This document shows, piece after piece, positions 5,573 through 6,075 of a DNA stretch of 6,075 nucleotides. The translations under genes and the position numbers were made by a program. The stretch spans positions 1 through 6,075 of the forward strand of contig JAHRVS010000117.1 of NCBI GenBank assembly GCA_019090565.1, written 5' to 3'. Source of the stretch: Gammaproteobacteria bacterium. Its GTDB lineage: Bacteria; Pseudomonadota; Gammaproteobacteria; Pseudomonadales; UBA3067. The notes under the pieces were generated by a model. It was not told the origin of the DNA, did not search any database, and saw only the letters and a program-made list of their open reading frames with translations. Numbering within the stretch: the first letter of the stretch is position 1; every line of letters starts with the position of its first letter.

Positions 5573-6075
5573 ATGTCACGATTATTCATTCCATTGTTGT
5601 CCACGTTGTCAGATGATTTTAGTGAGCAGCTGCGGCGGCACCTCGCATGGGATGAGACGGTTGATCAGAAAGTTGAAGATACAGTTCAGGACATCATTAC
5701 GTCTGTTCGAAAAGAAGGCGATAAGGCTGTGCTTACTTACACCAGCCGTTTTGATCGACTCACTGTGTCGCAAGCAAGCGAGCTCGAAGTGACTGCAGCA
5801 CAGCGAACTGAGGTTCTTGCTCGCATTGCTCCTGCCGACAAGGAGGCTTTGGAGCAAGCGGCGCAGCGAATTCGGAATTTCCATGATAAGCAACAGCAAG
5901 AATCATGGTCTTATACCGAGGCGGACGGTACCCGTTTAGGGCAGCAGGTTCGCCCTCTTGATCGGGTTGGTGTGTACGTGCCAGGCGGCAAGGCTGCTTA
6001 CCCCTCTTCGGTGTTAATGAATATTATTCCGGCAAAAGTGGCGGGGGTGAAAGAAATTGTCATGGTTGTCCCCAC
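5573..6075 (+). CDS. hisD: HisD, histidinol dehydrogenase (5' part, cut by window edge)
   Basis: An open frame of 167 complete codons runs from ATG 5573 off the right edge without a stop. HisD oxidises L-histidinol to L-histidine in two NAD+-dependent steps, using a Zn-bound homodimer of about 430 residues, so a bit over a third is present. The N-terminal helical part includes VRKEGDKAVLTYTSRFD (45-61), matching the family's 'G-D-x-A-L-x-x-Y-T-x-x-F-D' pattern. Then comes RPLDRVGVYVPGGKAAYPSS (128-147), the conserved strand and glycine-rich loop of the first Rossmann-like domain, followed by MNIIPAKVAGV. Zn ligands and catalytic residues lie beyond the edge and cannot be checked. The Shine-Dalgarno is modest (AGAG, 7 bases upstream). 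It is 77 bases after hisG; murA-hisG-hisD is the pseudomonad-type arrangement, usually followed by hisC. Confidence 0.96.
   Translation, partial: MSRLFIPLLSTLSDDFSEQLRRHLAWDETVDQKVEDTVQDIITSVRKEGDKAVLTYTSRFDRLTVSQASELEVTAAQRTEVLARIAPADKEALEQAAQRIRNFHDKQQQESWSYTEADGTRLGQQVRPLDRVGVYVPGGKAAYPSSVLMNIIPAKVAGVKEIVMVVP

Noticed and set aside
5609..5899. Minus-strand open frame of 96 codons
   Set aside because: It is antisense to hisD, whose plus-strand frame has clear family motifs.

Overview
The window is a chromosomal stretch of core genes from a gammaproteobacterium, most likely a non-enteric, Pseudomonas- or Cellvibrionales-like (possibly marine) lineage. The evidence is the lipopolysaccharide/Kdo gene set lptC-kdsC-kdsD-yrbG set divergently against ibaG-murA-hisG-hisD. 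HisG is the short form, sitting directly after murA; enteric bacteria instead carry a long HisG inside a his operon. Base composition is balanced and similar across the window, and I see no phage, transposase, tRNA, rRNA or CRISPR signature. A genus cannot be named from the sequence alone.

Left half, minus strand (1-2987). Reading leftward from the divergent promoter region, the order is a YrbG-type cation/calcium exchanger, a 194-base gap, KdsD (arabinose-5-phosphate isomerase), a 63-base gap, KdsC (Kdo-8-phosphate phosphatase), and LptC cut by the window edge. KdsD and KdsC are the first and third steps of CMP-Kdo synthesis. LptC is part of the trans-envelope bridge that carries finished lipopolysaccharide to the outer membrane. 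The gap between yrbG and kdsD holds an imperfect palindromic, ERIC-like intergenic element, the least ordinary sequence here.

Middle (2988-3197). A 210-base divergent intergenic region separates yrbG from ibaG. It contains a reasonable sigma70-type promoter for yrbG, a -10-like box before ibaG and a 19-base dyad between them. In E. coli the mlaFEDCB phospholipid-transport genes occupy this place, between yrbG and ibaG. Here they are absent.

Right half, plus strand (3198-6075). IbaG (BolA family), MurA (first committed step of peptidoglycan synthesis), HisG (short ATP phosphoribosyltransferase) and the 5' part of HisD (histidinol dehydrogenase) follow in one direction with gaps of 101, 22 and 77 bases, consistent with one transcription unit. 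A 12-base perfect palindrome lies just upstream of murA.

All eight genes belong to well-known families with their key residues intact where visible. I found no evidence of an undescribed multi-gene system. The items worth a second look are the missing mla block, the palindromic element, and small regulatory-looking dyads.
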